Positions 41,024 to 49,750 of a stretch of 64,000 nucleotides of DNA are shown one piece after another. Source of the stretch: Micromonospora humi (GTDB lineage Bacteria > Actinomycetota > Actinomycetes > Mycobacteriales > Micromonosporaceae); the NCBI RefSeq assembly GCF_900090105.1, contig NZ_FMDM01000012.1, positions 19,104-83,103 of the forward strand. The letters run 5' to 3'. The position numbers and the translations under genes are program-made. Under the pieces are notes generated by a model that saw nothing but the letters and a program-made list of their open reading frames with translations, made no database searches and was not told where the DNA came from. Position 1 is the first letter of the stretch; every line of letters starts with the position of its first letter.

Positions 41024-44000
41024 ATGGACACGGACATCGCCGTCGTCGGCCTCTCGGTCGAGGTTCCCGGCGCCACCGACCTGGACGGCTTCTGGCAGAT
41101 CGTCAGCTCCGGCGCGAGCCTCACCCGGCCGTTCCCCGCCGACCGCCGTCAGAAGCTGCGCGAATACGTCAGCTATCTGCGGGCCACCAGCATCGAACCG
41201 GTGCCCGACCCCGACATCGACTATCACCACGGCTGCTTCCTCGACGAGGTCGACACCTTCGACCACACCGTCTTCGGTATGAACCCGCGCCAGGCCACGC
41301 TCACCGATCCGCACCACCGCATGGTGATGCGCGCGATGTTCCTCGCGCTGGAGGACGCCGGCTACGGTTTCGACAGGCTGCGCGGCAGCCGGACCGGAGT
41401 GTTCGTCGGGTTCGCGGTCAACCCCGGATCGACCTACCTGGACTACATCTGCCGGGTCGACCCGAACAACGGCCAGCAGGCCATCACCGGCAACATCCCG
41501 GCGATGCTGGCGAACCGGCTGTCCCACCTGCTCGACCTGCGCGGCCCGAGCCTGGTGGTGGACACCGCCTGCTCGGCCACCCTGGTCGCGGTGCACCAGG
41601 CCAAGAACGCGCTGCTCGCCGGCGACTGCGACATGGCCGTGGTGGGCGGCGCGCGGATCGTCTTCTCCCCGGTCAAGCACCCGCACTCGAACATCGGCAT
41701 CGAGTCGTCCGACGGGGTCACCCGCACCTTCGACGAGGCCGCCGACGGCACCGGCTTCGGCGAGGGGTCCGGATCCGTCGTCCTCAAGCGGATGGCGGAG
41801 GCGCTCGCGGACGGCGACCGGATCTACGCCGTGCTCAAGGGCAGCGCGGTCAACCACGACGGCAACACCGAGGGGATCACCAACCCCGACTCCGACTCGC
41901 AGGCCGACCTGCTCGACGCCGCCTGGCGCAACGCCCGCGTCGACCCCCGCACGCTGGGCTACCTGGAGGCCCACGGCACCGCCACCCGGGTGGGCGACCC
42001 GATCGAGCACGAGGGGATGAAGCGGGCCTTCGCCCGGCACACCACCGACCGGGGCTTCTGCGCGGTCGGCACGGTCAAGGCCAACGTGGGGCACCTGTTC
42101 GAGGGCTCCGGCGTGCTCGGGATGATCAAGGCCATCGCGGTGCTGCGCAACCGGATGATCCCGCCGCAGGCCAACTTCAAGAACCCCAACCCGAAGCTCG
42201 ACTTCGCCGCCGGACCGCTCTACGTCTCCACCAGCCTGCGACCGTGGGAGTCGCCCGACGGCCCGCGCCGGTGCGGGGTCAGCGCCTTCGGCCTCGGCGG
42301 CACCAACGCCCACGTCGTCCTGGAGGAGTACGTCGCGCCGCCGGCACCGGCCCCCGCCGGCGGGGGCCCCCACCTGTTCACGCTCAGCGCGGCCACACTG
42401 AAGTCGCTGGTGCGCCTCGGCGAGAGCTACGTGCGGTTCATCGACGCCGCCGGGTTCGACGGCGTCGACATCGCCGACATCTGCCACACCAGCCAGGTCT
42501 CGCGCAGCAGCCACCGGCACCGGGCCGCGTTCGTCGTGCGCGACGTCGCCGACCTGCGCCGGCAACTGGTCGCCTCGCTTGCCGACGGGGCGGCGCCGCC
42601 GCCGGACGGGCCGCTCGGCGACGAGGCTCGCCGCTATCTGGCCGGCGCGCCGGTGGACTGGCGCCGGCTGTCGCCCGGCCCCCGCCGGATCGTCCGCCTT
42701 CCCGGGTACGTCTTCGACACCGTCCCCGCCTGGGTGCAGTTCCCGGACACCTGGCGCGACCAACTGTCCCTCGGCACCGCCGACGAGGAGCAACCGGTCA
42801 CCCATGACACGGTCTTCGCGCCCGCGCCCGCCCCGGCGGACCCGGTGGCCGGGGCCCGCGTGCTGGCCCTGGTCGACCCGGACACCGACGCCGAGGAGCT
42901 GCTCGCCGCGACCGGCCTGGCCGACCTGCGCGTGCTGCGCCTGGGCGAGCCGGTACGCCCCGACGGCGCGCCCTTCGACGCCGGCTCGGCCGACTCGTAC
43001 GCCGAGATCGCCGACCTGGTCGGCGCGGCCGGGATCACGCACGTGGTGCACGCGCTCGGCTTCGACGCCACGCCCGCCCGCGACGGCGGCGAGCTGGACC
43101 GGCGCACCACCAAGAACCTGGGCAGCCTCTTCCACCTCACCCGGGCGCTGATGGCCGCCGGCGCGAAACTGGAGCTGACCGTGCTCACCCGTCGGGCGGT
43201 GTGCGCCCACGACGGGGAACCCGACGTGGTGGTGGAGAACGGGGCGCTCGTCGGCTTCGGCAAGGTCGTCGGCCGCGAGTACCCGTACCTCGGGGTCACC
43301 CACCTGGACGTCGACGCGACGGCGCCGGCCGACGCGGTCCGGGCGGAGATCCTCTCCCCGGAGCGCGGCGTGTTCCTGCTCCGCGACGGCCGGCGCCTGC
43401 ACGAGGTCTTCGTGGAGGTGCCGCAGGTCGACACCGACGGGCCGCAGGTCTACCTGAAGCCGGGCGGGACCTACCTGGTCACCGGCGGCACCGGCGCGCT
43501 CGGCCTGGCCGTCGCCCGGTCCTTCGCCGGCCGGCAGCCCGGGGTGAACCTGGTGCTGCTCAGCCGCTCCGGGCTGCCGCCGCGCGCGCAGTGGCCGGAC
43601 CTGCTCGCCGGGCCCGGTGGCGACGCCCGCGCGGCCCGGATCCGGGCGGTACGGGAGCTGGCGGACCTCGGCGCCGAGGTGCGGGTGGTGGCCGCCGACG
43701 CCGGCGACCCGGCCGCCCTGGCCGGCGCGCTGGCCGGGGTCCGCGCCGAGTTCGGCCGCGTCGACGGCGTCGTGCACGCCGCCGGCCTGCCCGGTGGCAG
43801 CACCGTCATGTTCCGCGAGCCGGCCGACTTCGACGCCGTGGTCCGGGCGAAACTGCACGCCGCGTTCCACCTGGAGGAGCTGACCCGCGAGGACCCGCCG
43901 GACTTCGTCGTGCACTTCTCGTCGGTGGCCTCGGTGTTCCCGGCCCCGGGCCAGGCCGACTACGCGGCGGCCAACTACTACCTGGACAACGTCGCCCGGG

Positions 44001-44614
44001 CGCGGGCCGGCGGGCCGACCCACGTGCTCGCCCTGGACTGGGTCGCGTGGAAGGAGATCGGCATGGCCGTCGACCACGGCACCAGCGGCGACACCATGTT
44101 CCGGGCCCTGCCGACCGCGACCGCGCTGGAGATCCTCGACGCCGGCCTGCGCTCCGGGCGGTCCCGGCTGTTCGCCGGGGAACTGCACTACCGGGGCGAG
44201 CTGATCCACCTGCTGCGCTCCTACGACGTGCGGCTGGCCCCGGAGATCGACGCGAAGGTCGAACACGAGATGCAGGCGCTGGAGCTGCGGCTCAGCCAGG
44301 CCGCCGAGAAGATCCGGGCCACCGTGGACGCGGTGGTGGTGGAGCTGGAGGGGCGGCCGGACGGCGACCACACCGACGTCGAGCGCTCGGTGGCGCAGTG
44401 CCTGGCCCTCGCGTTCGGCTATCCCACGCTCGACGTCGAGGCGGACTTCTTCGACCTGGGCGGCGACTCCATCATGGCCGCCTCGGTGGCCAACACGATC
44501 GCGGTCCGCCACGGCGTGACGTACGACGTGGCGGACCTGCTCGCCGACCGCACCGTCGCCGAGATCGCCTACCACGTCGAGGACCTGGTCGCGTTCGCGG
44601 CCGACACCGCCTGA
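41024..44614 (+). CDS. AT-less polyketide synthase: KS-KR-ACP
   Basis: A 1196-aa single-module synthase. KS (about 1-436): Cys183 in DTACSAT, H317 in EAHGTAT, and K352/H357 in VKANVGH. The segment 450-580 is the leftover KS-AT and post-AT linker (ending RIVRLPGYVF); no AT is present. KR (about 610-1045): cofactor loop TGGTGALG, Ser967, Tyr980 and Asn984. ACP (about 1115-1185): phosphopantetheine Ser1149 in GGDSIM. There is no DH, ER, MT or TE. It would make a beta-hydroxyacyl-ACP, once or iteratively. The KS block DGVTRTFDEAADGTGFGEG resembles trans-AT enzymes. Confidence 0.9.
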   Translation: MDTDIAVVGLSVEVPGATDLDGFWQIVSSGASLTRPFPADRRQKLREYVSYLRATSIEPVPDPDIDYHHGCFLDEVDTFDHTVFGMNPRQATLTDPHHRMVMRAMFLALEDAGYGFDRLRGSRTGVFVGFAVNPGSTYLDYICRVDPNNGQQAITGNIPAMLANRLSHLLDLRGPSLVVDTACSATLVAVHQAKNALLAGDCDMAVVGGARIVFSPVKHPHSNIGIESSDGVTRTFDEAADGTGFGEGSGSVVLKRMAEALADGDRIYAVLKGSAVNHDGNTEGITNPDSDSQADLLDAAWRNARVDPRTLGYLEAHGTATRVGDPIEHEGMKRAFARHTTDRGFCAVGTVKANVGHLFEGSGVLGMIKAIAVLRNRMIPPQANFKNPNPKLDFAAGPLYVSTSLRPWESPDGPRRCGVSAFGLGGTNAHVVLEEYVAPPAPAPAGGGPHLFTLSAATLKSLVRLGESYVRFIDAAGFDGVDIADICHTSQVSRSSHRHRAAFVVRDVADLRRQLVASLADGAAPPPDGPLGDEARRYLAGAPVDWRRLSPGPRRIVRLPGYVFDTVPAWVQFPDTWRDQLSLGTADEEQPVTHDTVFAPAPAPADPVAGARVLALVDPDTDAEELLAATGLADLRVLRLGEPVRPDGAPFDAGSADSYAEIADLVGAAGITHVVHALGFDATPARDGGELDRRTTKNLGSLFHLTRALMAAGAKLELTVLTRRAVCAHDGEPDVVVENGALVGFGKVVGREYPYLGVTHLDVDATAPADAVRAEILSPERGVFLLRDGRRLHEVFVEVPQVDTDGPQVYLKPGGTYLVTGGTGALGLAVARSFAGRQPGVNLVLLSRSGLPPRAQWPDLLAGPGGDARAARIRAVRELADLGAEVRVVAADAGDPAALAGALAGVRAEFGRVDGVVHAAGLPGGSTVMFREPADFDAVVRAKLHAAFHLEELTREDPPDFVVHFSSVASVFPAPGQADYAAANYYLDNVARARAGGPTHVLALDWVAWKEIGMAVDHGTSGDTMFRALPTATALEILDAGLRSGRSRLFAGELHYRGELIHLLRSYDVRLAPEIDAKVEHEMQALELRLSQAAEKIRATVDAVVVELEGRPDGDHTDVERSVAQCLALAFGYPTLDVEADFFDLGGDSIMAASVANTIAVRHGVTYDVADLLADRTVAEIAYHVEDLVAFAADTA

Positions 44615-44637
44615 ATCCACACCGATCGGAGGACGGC

Positions 44638-45981
44638 ATGTCGGACATGACCGCCGGGCCGGCGCTGCGGCGCATCGTCGGCTTCGCCCTGCCGCTGACC
44701 GCCGCCAACCTGCTGCAGCAGGGCTACCTGCTGGTCGACAGCATCGTCGTCGGTCGCTACGTGGGCGTCGAGGGGTTGGCCGTGGTGGGCGCCTGCGGGC
44801 CGCTGTTCTATCTGCTCAACGCCATGTTCATCGGGCTGGGCACGGCGTTCACCATCCGGCTGGCCCACCTGACCGGCGGGCAGCAGGTCGACCGCCGGCG
44901 CGACGTGGTGGCCGCCCTGGCCCTGCTCACCGTCGTCTGGTCGGCCGGCTGCGTGGTCCTGGCCACGCTGCTGGTCGACCCGGCGCTGGCGGTGATGGGC
45001 ATCGACGGCCGGCTCGCCGCCGACTCGGCCCGGTTCTTCTCCACCCTGGCGGTCGGCTTCCCGGGGATCTTCGGCACCGCCGCGGTCAGCGCCTACTTCC
45101 GAGGGCTCGGCGACTCCCGGTCCGCCATGTGGGTGCAGGGCATCGGCAGCATCGCCAACGTCGTGCTGGTGTGGGTCTTCGTCGCCGTGCTCGGCGGGGG
45201 AGTGGCCGGCGCGGCGCTCGCCACCGGGGTGGCCAGCACCGCCGCCCTGGTGGTCGGCCTGGTCTGGGCCGCCCGCGCCCATCCCGTCCGCCGACGCGGC
45301 CCGCGCCCGGCGGTGCGCCGCGAACTCGTCGACGCCGCCCGGCTGGGCCTGCCCCTGGCCAGCCAGCACATCGTGCTCGCCGTCGGGATCATGGTGCTGG
45401 TCGCGATCATCCAGTCGTACGGCGAGGTGGTGCTCGCCGCCTTCACCATCGTCTCCCGGATCGAACTGTTCACCGGGATGCTGTTCCTCGACTTCTCCGG
45501 CGCGGTGACCGCGTTCGCCGCGCAGAACCTCGGCGCGGGCGACCGGGCCCGCGCGCGGGAGGGGCTGCTGCGCACCATCCGGCTGACCGCCGTGCTGTCG
45601 GTGGTCGTCGCCGGCGTGGTGCTGGTGGCCCGGGCCCCGCTCGCCGCCGTCTTCACCGACGACCCGGCGACCCGCGACCTCACCGAGCGCTACCTGACGA
45701 TCATCTACCCGTTCCTGATCCTCTACACCGTCATGGTGGTCACGCACGGCTACCTCAACGGCTCGGGACGGACCACCGCGCCGCTGGTCTGCACGCTCAT
45801 CGCGTTCGTCGCGGTGCAGATCCCGTTCGCCTGGCTGCTGAACGGCCCGTTCGGCATCGACGCCGTGATGTGGGCGGTGGTGGCCAGCTGGACCGCCGGG
45901 CTCACCTACAGCGTGCTGTGCCTGCGCCGGGTCCTGTTCACCCGCCCGGCGTCCGAGCCGGTGCCCGCCGCCGTGCCCTGA
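44638..45981 (+). CDS. MATE family efflux transporter
   Basis: A 447-aa protein with about twelve transmembrane segments in two related halves. The opening FALPLTAANLLQQGYLLVDSIVVG and FRGLGDSR are MATE features. A good ribosome site (GGAGG) precedes ATG 44638, 23 bp after the synthase. Inside this operon it most plausibly exports the polyketide product, using an ion gradient. Confidence 0.9.
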   Translation: MSDMTAGPALRRIVGFALPLTAANLLQQGYLLVDSIVVGRYVGVEGLAVVGACGPLFYLLNAMFIGLGTAFTIRLAHLTGGQQVDRRRDVVAALALLTVVWSAGCVVLATLLVDPALAVMGIDGRLAADSARFFSTLAVGFPGIFGTAAVSAYFRGLGDSRSAMWVQGIGSIANVVLVWVFVAVLGGGVAGAALATGVASTAALVVGLVWAARAHPVRRRGPRPAVRRELVDAARLGLPLASQHIVLAVGIMVLVAIIQSYGEVVLAAFTIVSRIELFTGMLFLDFSGAVTAFAAQNLGAGDRARAREGLLRTIRLTAVLSVVVAGVVLVARAPLAAVFTDDPATRDLTERYLTIIYPFLILYTVMVVTHGYLNGSGRTTAPLVCTLIAFVAVQIPFAWLLNGPFGIDAVMWAVVASWTAGLTYSVLCLRRVLFTRPASEPVPAAVP

Positions 45982-46011
45982 CCCCGCCCACCCTTCTCGT
46001 GAGGACACCCG

Positions 46012-47448
46012 TTGATCACACGTCGCAGCGCCGAGGTCACCTTCCACGCCGGCGCCGACCGGTCCGCCCACCTGACCTGGGGACAGCAGGGCACCTGGGA
46101 CGTCTTCCGGCAGTGGCTGCCGGAGCTGAAACCGTTCTTCGTGCTGACCCGGTGGCTGCCCGTACCCCTGCTGCTGGAACTGGACGACGTGCTGGCGCAA
46201 CTCGCCCACCTGCTGGAGCGGCACGAGTCGCTGCGGACGGTGTTCCCGGCCGGCCCGGCCGGTGAGGGCAGCCAGCACGTCCTCGGCCGGGGTTCGGTGC
46301 GCGTCGAGGTCCTCGACCGGCCGGACGGCGACCCGGTGAGCTTCGCCGACCTGGTCACCGACGCCGTCCGGCAGGCCGGCACGACGCCGTTCGACCACGA
46401 CACCGGGCTGCCGATCCGGTTCACCGTCGCCACCCACGAGGGCGTACCGGTACTGCTGGTCCTCGCCGTCTCCCACCTGGCCGCCGACCACCTCAGCGCC
46501 GACCTGCTCGTCACCGAGCTGACCGAGCTGCTGCGGGCCCGGGCCGACGGCGCCGCCGCGCCGCCGGCCCGGCCGGCGACGCAACCCGTCGACCTGGCCG
46601 CGTTCGAGCGGTCCCTCGACGGGCAGCGACTCAACGTCGACGCCCTCGCCCACCTGCGCCGGCAACTCGCCCGGCTGCCGGCCGCGCCCCTGCCGCCCCG
46701 GCTCGCCCCGGTCAGCCCCCGCTACTGGCGCGGGGAACTGGCCTCCGCCGCCGCCGCAGCGGCGCTGCGGCTGGCCGCCCGCCGGCTGCGCGCCAGCACC
46801 TCGGTCACGCTGCTCGCCATCACCAACGCGCTGGTCCGCACGGTCTGCGCCGGGCCGGTCTATCCGCTCGACATCATGCAGAGCAACCGCGCCGAACCGG
46901 CGCTGCGCCACACGGTGACCAGCCTCAACCAGGCCGTCCGCCTCGCCATGGACGTCTCCGGCGACACCTTCGACGACCTGCTCGGCCACGCCCGTACCGC
47001 GATGGCGGCCGCGATGCGGCACGCCCGCCACGACGGTCGTGCCGCCGCGCGCGTCGCGGCCGACGCCCTGCCGGCGCCCGGCGGCCAGTTCAACGACCGG
47101 TGGTCGCTGCAACCGCGCCCCCCGGGCGCCCCGCCCGGGCCGGCCGACCTGCCCGCGCTGGCCGCCGGGACCACCTTCGACTGGCCGCAGACGGCCGAGG
47201 CGGAGGGCATGCCGTTGTACGTGGACGCGAGCGGCCCCGCCGACCGCGTCCACCTGTCGCTGATGGCGGACACCGCGCTGCTCGCCCCGGCCGACATCCG
47301 CGGCTTCCTGTACGCCGTCGAGCAGGTCGCCGTCGAGTTGGCCGCCGGCGACGTCGATCTCCGTCGGGTGACGGAGATCTACGACGGTCACCGGCGCTCC
47401 GACGTGACCGGGGGTGTTTCTCAGCCACTTCTCAGCGACGGCGGTTAG
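46012..47448 (+). CDS. Free-standing condensation-domain-like protein
   Basis: A 478-aa protein of the NRPS condensation/chloramphenicol-acetyltransferase fold, starting at TTG 46012 after GAGGA. LTWGQQGTWDVF matches the first condensation motif. The active motif normally HHxxxDG is SHLAADH (154-160), retaining the catalytic second His (H155) and Asp but not the first His or Gly. The C-terminal GRAAARVAADAL region fits the later motifs. A stand-alone C domain next to a KS-KR-ACP could transfer the acyl chain to an amine or alcohol, so acting as the release enzyme. Confidence 0.78.
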   Translation: MITRRSAEVTFHAGADRSAHLTWGQQGTWDVFRQWLPELKPFFVLTRWLPVPLLLELDDVLAQLAHLLERHESLRTVFPAGPAGEGSQHVLGRGSVRVEVLDRPDGDPVSFADLVTDAVRQAGTTPFDHDTGLPIRFTVATHEGVPVLLVLAVSHLAADHLSADLLVTELTELLRARADGAAAPPARPATQPVDLAAFERSLDGQRLNVDALAHLRRQLARLPAAPLPPRLAPVSPRYWRGELASAAAAAALRLAARRLRASTSVTLLAITNALVRTVCAGPVYPLDIMQSNRAEPALRHTVTSLNQAVRLAMDVSGDTFDDLLGHARTAMAAAMRHARHDGRAAARVAADALPAPGGQFNDRWSLQPRPPGAPPGPADLPALAAGTTFDWPQTAEAEGMPLYVDASGPADRVHLSLMADTALLAPADIRGFLYAVEQVAVELAAGDVDLRRVTEIYDGHRRSDVTGGVSQPLLSDGG

Positions 47449-47508
47449 GGTCCCCTCACCAGCGTCCGACGGTCCATGTCGGAGCGCCGTGCCCCACGGG
47501 AGTGACCG

Positions 47509-48558
47509 ATGGTCTTCAAGAAGATGTTGAGCGCGTTCGGTGTGGGCGGCCCCAGCGTCGACACGGTGCTCGCCAACCCGAACACCCGGCCCGGACTGGC
47601 CCTGGACGGGCACGTCAACCTGGTCGGCGGCGACGCGCCGGCGCGCATCGAGCAGATCAGCGTCGGCCTGGTCACCCGGGTCGAGATCGAGGGCGGCGAC
47701 ACCGAGTACGCCGGCGTCATGGAGTTCCACCGGATGCCGGTCAGCGGCGCGTTCGAGCTGGCCCCGAAGCAGCAGCTGGCCATCCCGTTCCAGCTTCCGG
47801 TGCCGTGGGAGACCCCGGTCACCGACGTCTACGGCCAGCGGCTGCACGGCATGACGATGGGCCTGCGCACCGAGGTCGCGGTGGCCCGGGCGGTCGACAA
47901 GTCCGACCTGGACCAGGTGTCGGTGCACCCGCTGCCGATCCACGAGCGGATCCTCGACGCGTTCCAGGCGTTGGGTTTCCGGTTCAAGCACGCCGACCTG
48001 GAGCGCGGCCACATCTACGGGGTGCCGCAGACGCTCCCGTTCTACCAGGAGATCGAGTTCTTCGCCGCGCCGCAGTACGCGCAGACCGTCACCGAGGTCG
48101 AGCTGACGTTCGTGACCAGTCAGCAGGGCGTCGAGGTGATCCTGGAGTGCGACAAGCGCGGCGGCTTCTTCACCGGCGGGCAGGACGTCTTCGGCCGATA
48201 CTCCGTTCCGCACAGCGACGCCGCCCGCACCGACTGGACGCCCGTCGTGGACGGCTGGCTGCGGGAGACCACCTCGCGCTACGGCGGCCTGCGCGCCCAG
48301 GGCTTCGGCGGGCCGGGCCACTACGGCGCCCCCGGCCAGTACGGCGCGCCGGGCCACTACGGCGCGCCCGGCCACTACGGCGCGCCCGGCCACTACGGCG
48401 CGCCGGGCCACCACGGCCGGCGCGGCCCGGGCATGGGCGGCGTGGTGGCGGGCGCCGCGCTGGGCGTGGCCGGCGGTCTGGTCGCCGGCGAGATGATGGA
48501 CGACGCCTTCGGCGGCGACGACGGCGGGGACGACGGCGGGGACTTCGGCGAGGAGTGA
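47509..48558 (+). CDS. Spo0M-like sporulation control protein with Gly/His/Tyr repeat tail
   Basis: A 349-aa protein. The N-terminal 240 residues are the arrestin-like Spo0M domain (FKKMLSAFGVGGPSVDTVL, FQLPVPWETPVT, ILDAFQALGFRFKHADLE). Spo0M modulates sporulation and cytoskeletal behaviour in Bacillus and is common in actinomycetes. After it come six GHYGAP-type hexapeptides, a Gly/Ala-rich helix (MGGVVAGAALGVAGGLVAGE) and an acidic Gly/Asp end. The tail is predicted to be disordered. It starts 60 bp after the condensation gene and is probably a separate unit. Confidence 0.85.
   Translation: MVFKKMLSAFGVGGPSVDTVLANPNTRPGLALDGHVNLVGGDAPARIEQISVGLVTRVEIEGGDTEYAGVMEFHRMPVSGAFELAPKQQLAIPFQLPVPWETPVTDVYGQRLHGMTMGLRTEVAVARAVDKSDLDQVSVHPLPIHERILDAFQALGFRFKHADLERGHIYGVPQTLPFYQEIEFFAAPQYAQTVTEVELTFVTSQQGVEVILECDKRGGFFTGGQDVFGRYSVPHSDAARTDWTPVVDGWLRETTSRYGGLRAQGFGGPGHYGAPGQYGAPGHYGAPGHYGAPGHYGAPGHHGRRGPGMGGVVAGAALGVAGGLVAGEMMDDAFGGDDGGDDGGDFGEE
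48316..48423 (+). repeat. Six tandem 18-bp coding repeats
   Basis: GGCCACTACGGCGCGCCC-type units run from 48316 to 48423, encoding GHYGAP, GQYGAP, GHYGAP three times and GHHGRR. Units differ mostly at third positions. Copy number is likely to vary between strains. Confidence 0.85.
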
Positions 48559-48568
48559 CGGCACGCGA

Positions 48569-48600
48569 CGACGCCCCCGGGACGGATCCCGGGGGCGTCG
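48569..48600. terminator. Strong terminator hairpin
   Basis: CGACGCCCCCGGGA (48569-48582) and TCCCGGGGGCGTCG (48587-48600) form a perfect 14-bp stem with loop CGGA. It lies between the converging Spo0M gene and the membrane-protein gene and can serve both. Confidence 0.8.
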
Positions 48601-48622
48601 CCGTTGGCGTGGCGGCGCGGGG

Positions 48623-49000
48623 TCAGTGCCGGCCTCGACGCTCCTTGCCGGAGCGGCGCGAGCTGCCCGCCTTGGACAGACCCCGGCTGACCAGGTACGC
48701 GCCGGTCAGCGCGGTCAGGTACCACCAGGCCTGGTTCGGGTTGTTGATGTTCAGGCCGTTGGCGGTGGTGCCCTTCCAGAACGCGGCGATCACGACGACC
48801 GCGGCGGCCGCGGCGTACACCCAGAACTCGGTGGTCAGGAACGCCTGCTTCGTCTCGGTGCCCGGGCTGGGCATCTGCTCCCGGTGGCCGTCGTGCATCG
48901 ACGGCATCTGCCGGGTCGACGTGTCCTGCATGCTCGACCGGTTCTGGACGTCGGACATCGGCCGGTTCATCGGCCTGGTGGATGCAGCCTGCGTGCTCAT
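48623..49000 (-). CDS. Small membrane protein, unknown function
   Basis: A 125-aa protein. The polar N-terminal half is rich in Met, Ser, Arg and Gln with repeated short motifs (RPMNRPMSD, RQMPSMHDGHREQMPS). Two hydrophobic segments follow (about 56-72 and 89-104, the second containing WWYLTALTGAYLV), and the C-terminus is very basic. GAGGA before ATG 49000 is the ribosome site. Related proteins are common in Micromonospora-like genomes without assigned function. It is divergent from the gene at 49273. Confidence 0.7.
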   Translation of the reverse strand: MSTQAASTRPMNRPMSDVQNRSSMQDTSTRQMPSMHDGHREQMPSPGTETKQAFLTTEFWVYAAAAAVVVIAAFWKGTTANGLNINNPNQAWWYLTALTGAYLVSRGLSKAGSSRRSGKERRGRH

Positions 49001-49272
49001 CTGGTCCTCCTCAGGATTTGATGAGTCGTTACCTGCACACCCTCGCCCCGCTACCGCAGGTCGGCCACGGCACGGTTCGCGCTCTGTGGCGGGGGCACCC
49101 TCCGTCTACCCGGCCCCCGAGACAAGGTAACCGCCGGACGTCGCCGGTATCCCGGCCCGCTCCGCGCTTCGGACATTCGGCGCTTCCTGCCCGAAACGTC
49201 GCCGGTTTCAGCCCTCGGCCCACGGGCACGCCGTACCGACACCCACATCACGAGAGCGGCGAGGTGGTTGAC

Positions 49273-49695
49273 GTGCGTGAGGACGACATGCGGCAGGACG
49301 CCGCCCGGCAGGCCGAGCGGCGGATCGCCGGCGGGGTCTACGGCGAGGGCGCGCTCGACGAGGTCACGGTGCCGCCCACCGACGAGCAGCGAGTCATCCA
49401 GGAGTCGGATCCGGACGACCCGGCGCACGTGCCGGTGGATCCGAGCGTGCTGCGCGACGGCGGCCCGACCCGCGGGCAGGGCGCGGTGACCACCACCGGT
49501 GGGACGGCCGGCCCGGCCAGCGTGCGCCGGGTGGCCCGGCAGCCGGAACGGCACCCGGGCAAGGTGGCGCCGACCACCACCGGCGACGCCACCACCGGCG
49601 GCCTGAGCACCCCCGCCGGCGGCTCCACGAGCGACGCCTCGGCGACCGGCGCCCAGGTCGGCAACGTCACCGACGAGGGCGCCAACCCCGGCTGA
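49273..49695 (+). CDS. Hypothetical hydrophilic protein, 140 aa
   Basis: The start is taken at GTG 49273 after GCGAGGTGG; GTG 49264 and ATG 49288 are alternatives in frame. The protein is entirely polar, acidic at first (REDDMRQDAARQAERRIAGG) and Thr/Gly/Ala-rich at the end (TTTGDATTGGLSTPAGGSTS), so probably mostly disordered. No domain is recognised. It ends 5 bp before the second copy of the palindromic repeat. Confidence 0.55.
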   Translation: MREDDMRQDAARQAERRIAGGVYGEGALDEVTVPPTDEQRVIQESDPDDPAHVPVDPSVLRDGGPTRGQGAVTTTGGTAGPASVRRVARQPERHPGKVAPTTTGDATTGGLSTPAGGSTSDASATGAQVGNVTDEGANPG

Positions 49696-49700
49696 GTGGT

Positions 49701-49750
49701 GTTAAGAAGGGGCCCCGCCTATACCGAAAGCGTTAAGCGGGGGCCCCTCC
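49701..49750. repeat. Palindromic TTAAG-GGGGCCCC element at a convergent gene end (copy 2)
   Basis: GTTAAGAAGGGGCCCCGCC (from 49701) and GTTAAGCGGGGGCCCCTCC (from 49732) repeat one another and also pair as inverted arms, giving an imperfect stem of about 16 bp with loop CTATACCGAAAGCG. It fills the gap between the hypothetical gene and HelD, whose stop begins at 49751. It is the same design as 9089-9140 with the half-units in the other order. Confidence 0.65.

Noticed and set aside
37531..47448. XRE/DUF397 pair as a cluster-specific regulator of the polyketide operon
   Set aside because: A terminator-like hairpin and a separate promoter lie between them, and such pairs are scattered widely in these genomes, so proximity alone is not evidence.
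48316..48423. Tandem 18-bp repeat considered as a CRISPR-like array
   Set aside because: There are no spacers, the unit is a multiple of three and encodes GHYGAP in frame, and no cas gene is nearby.
40415..48564. Very long open frames on the minus strand opposite the polyketide operon, the MATE gene and the Spo0M gene
   Set aside because: They are antisense to genes with clear catalytic motifs. Their translations are Gly/Arg/His/Val-rich with no recognisable fold, and they arise from high-GC third-position bias.
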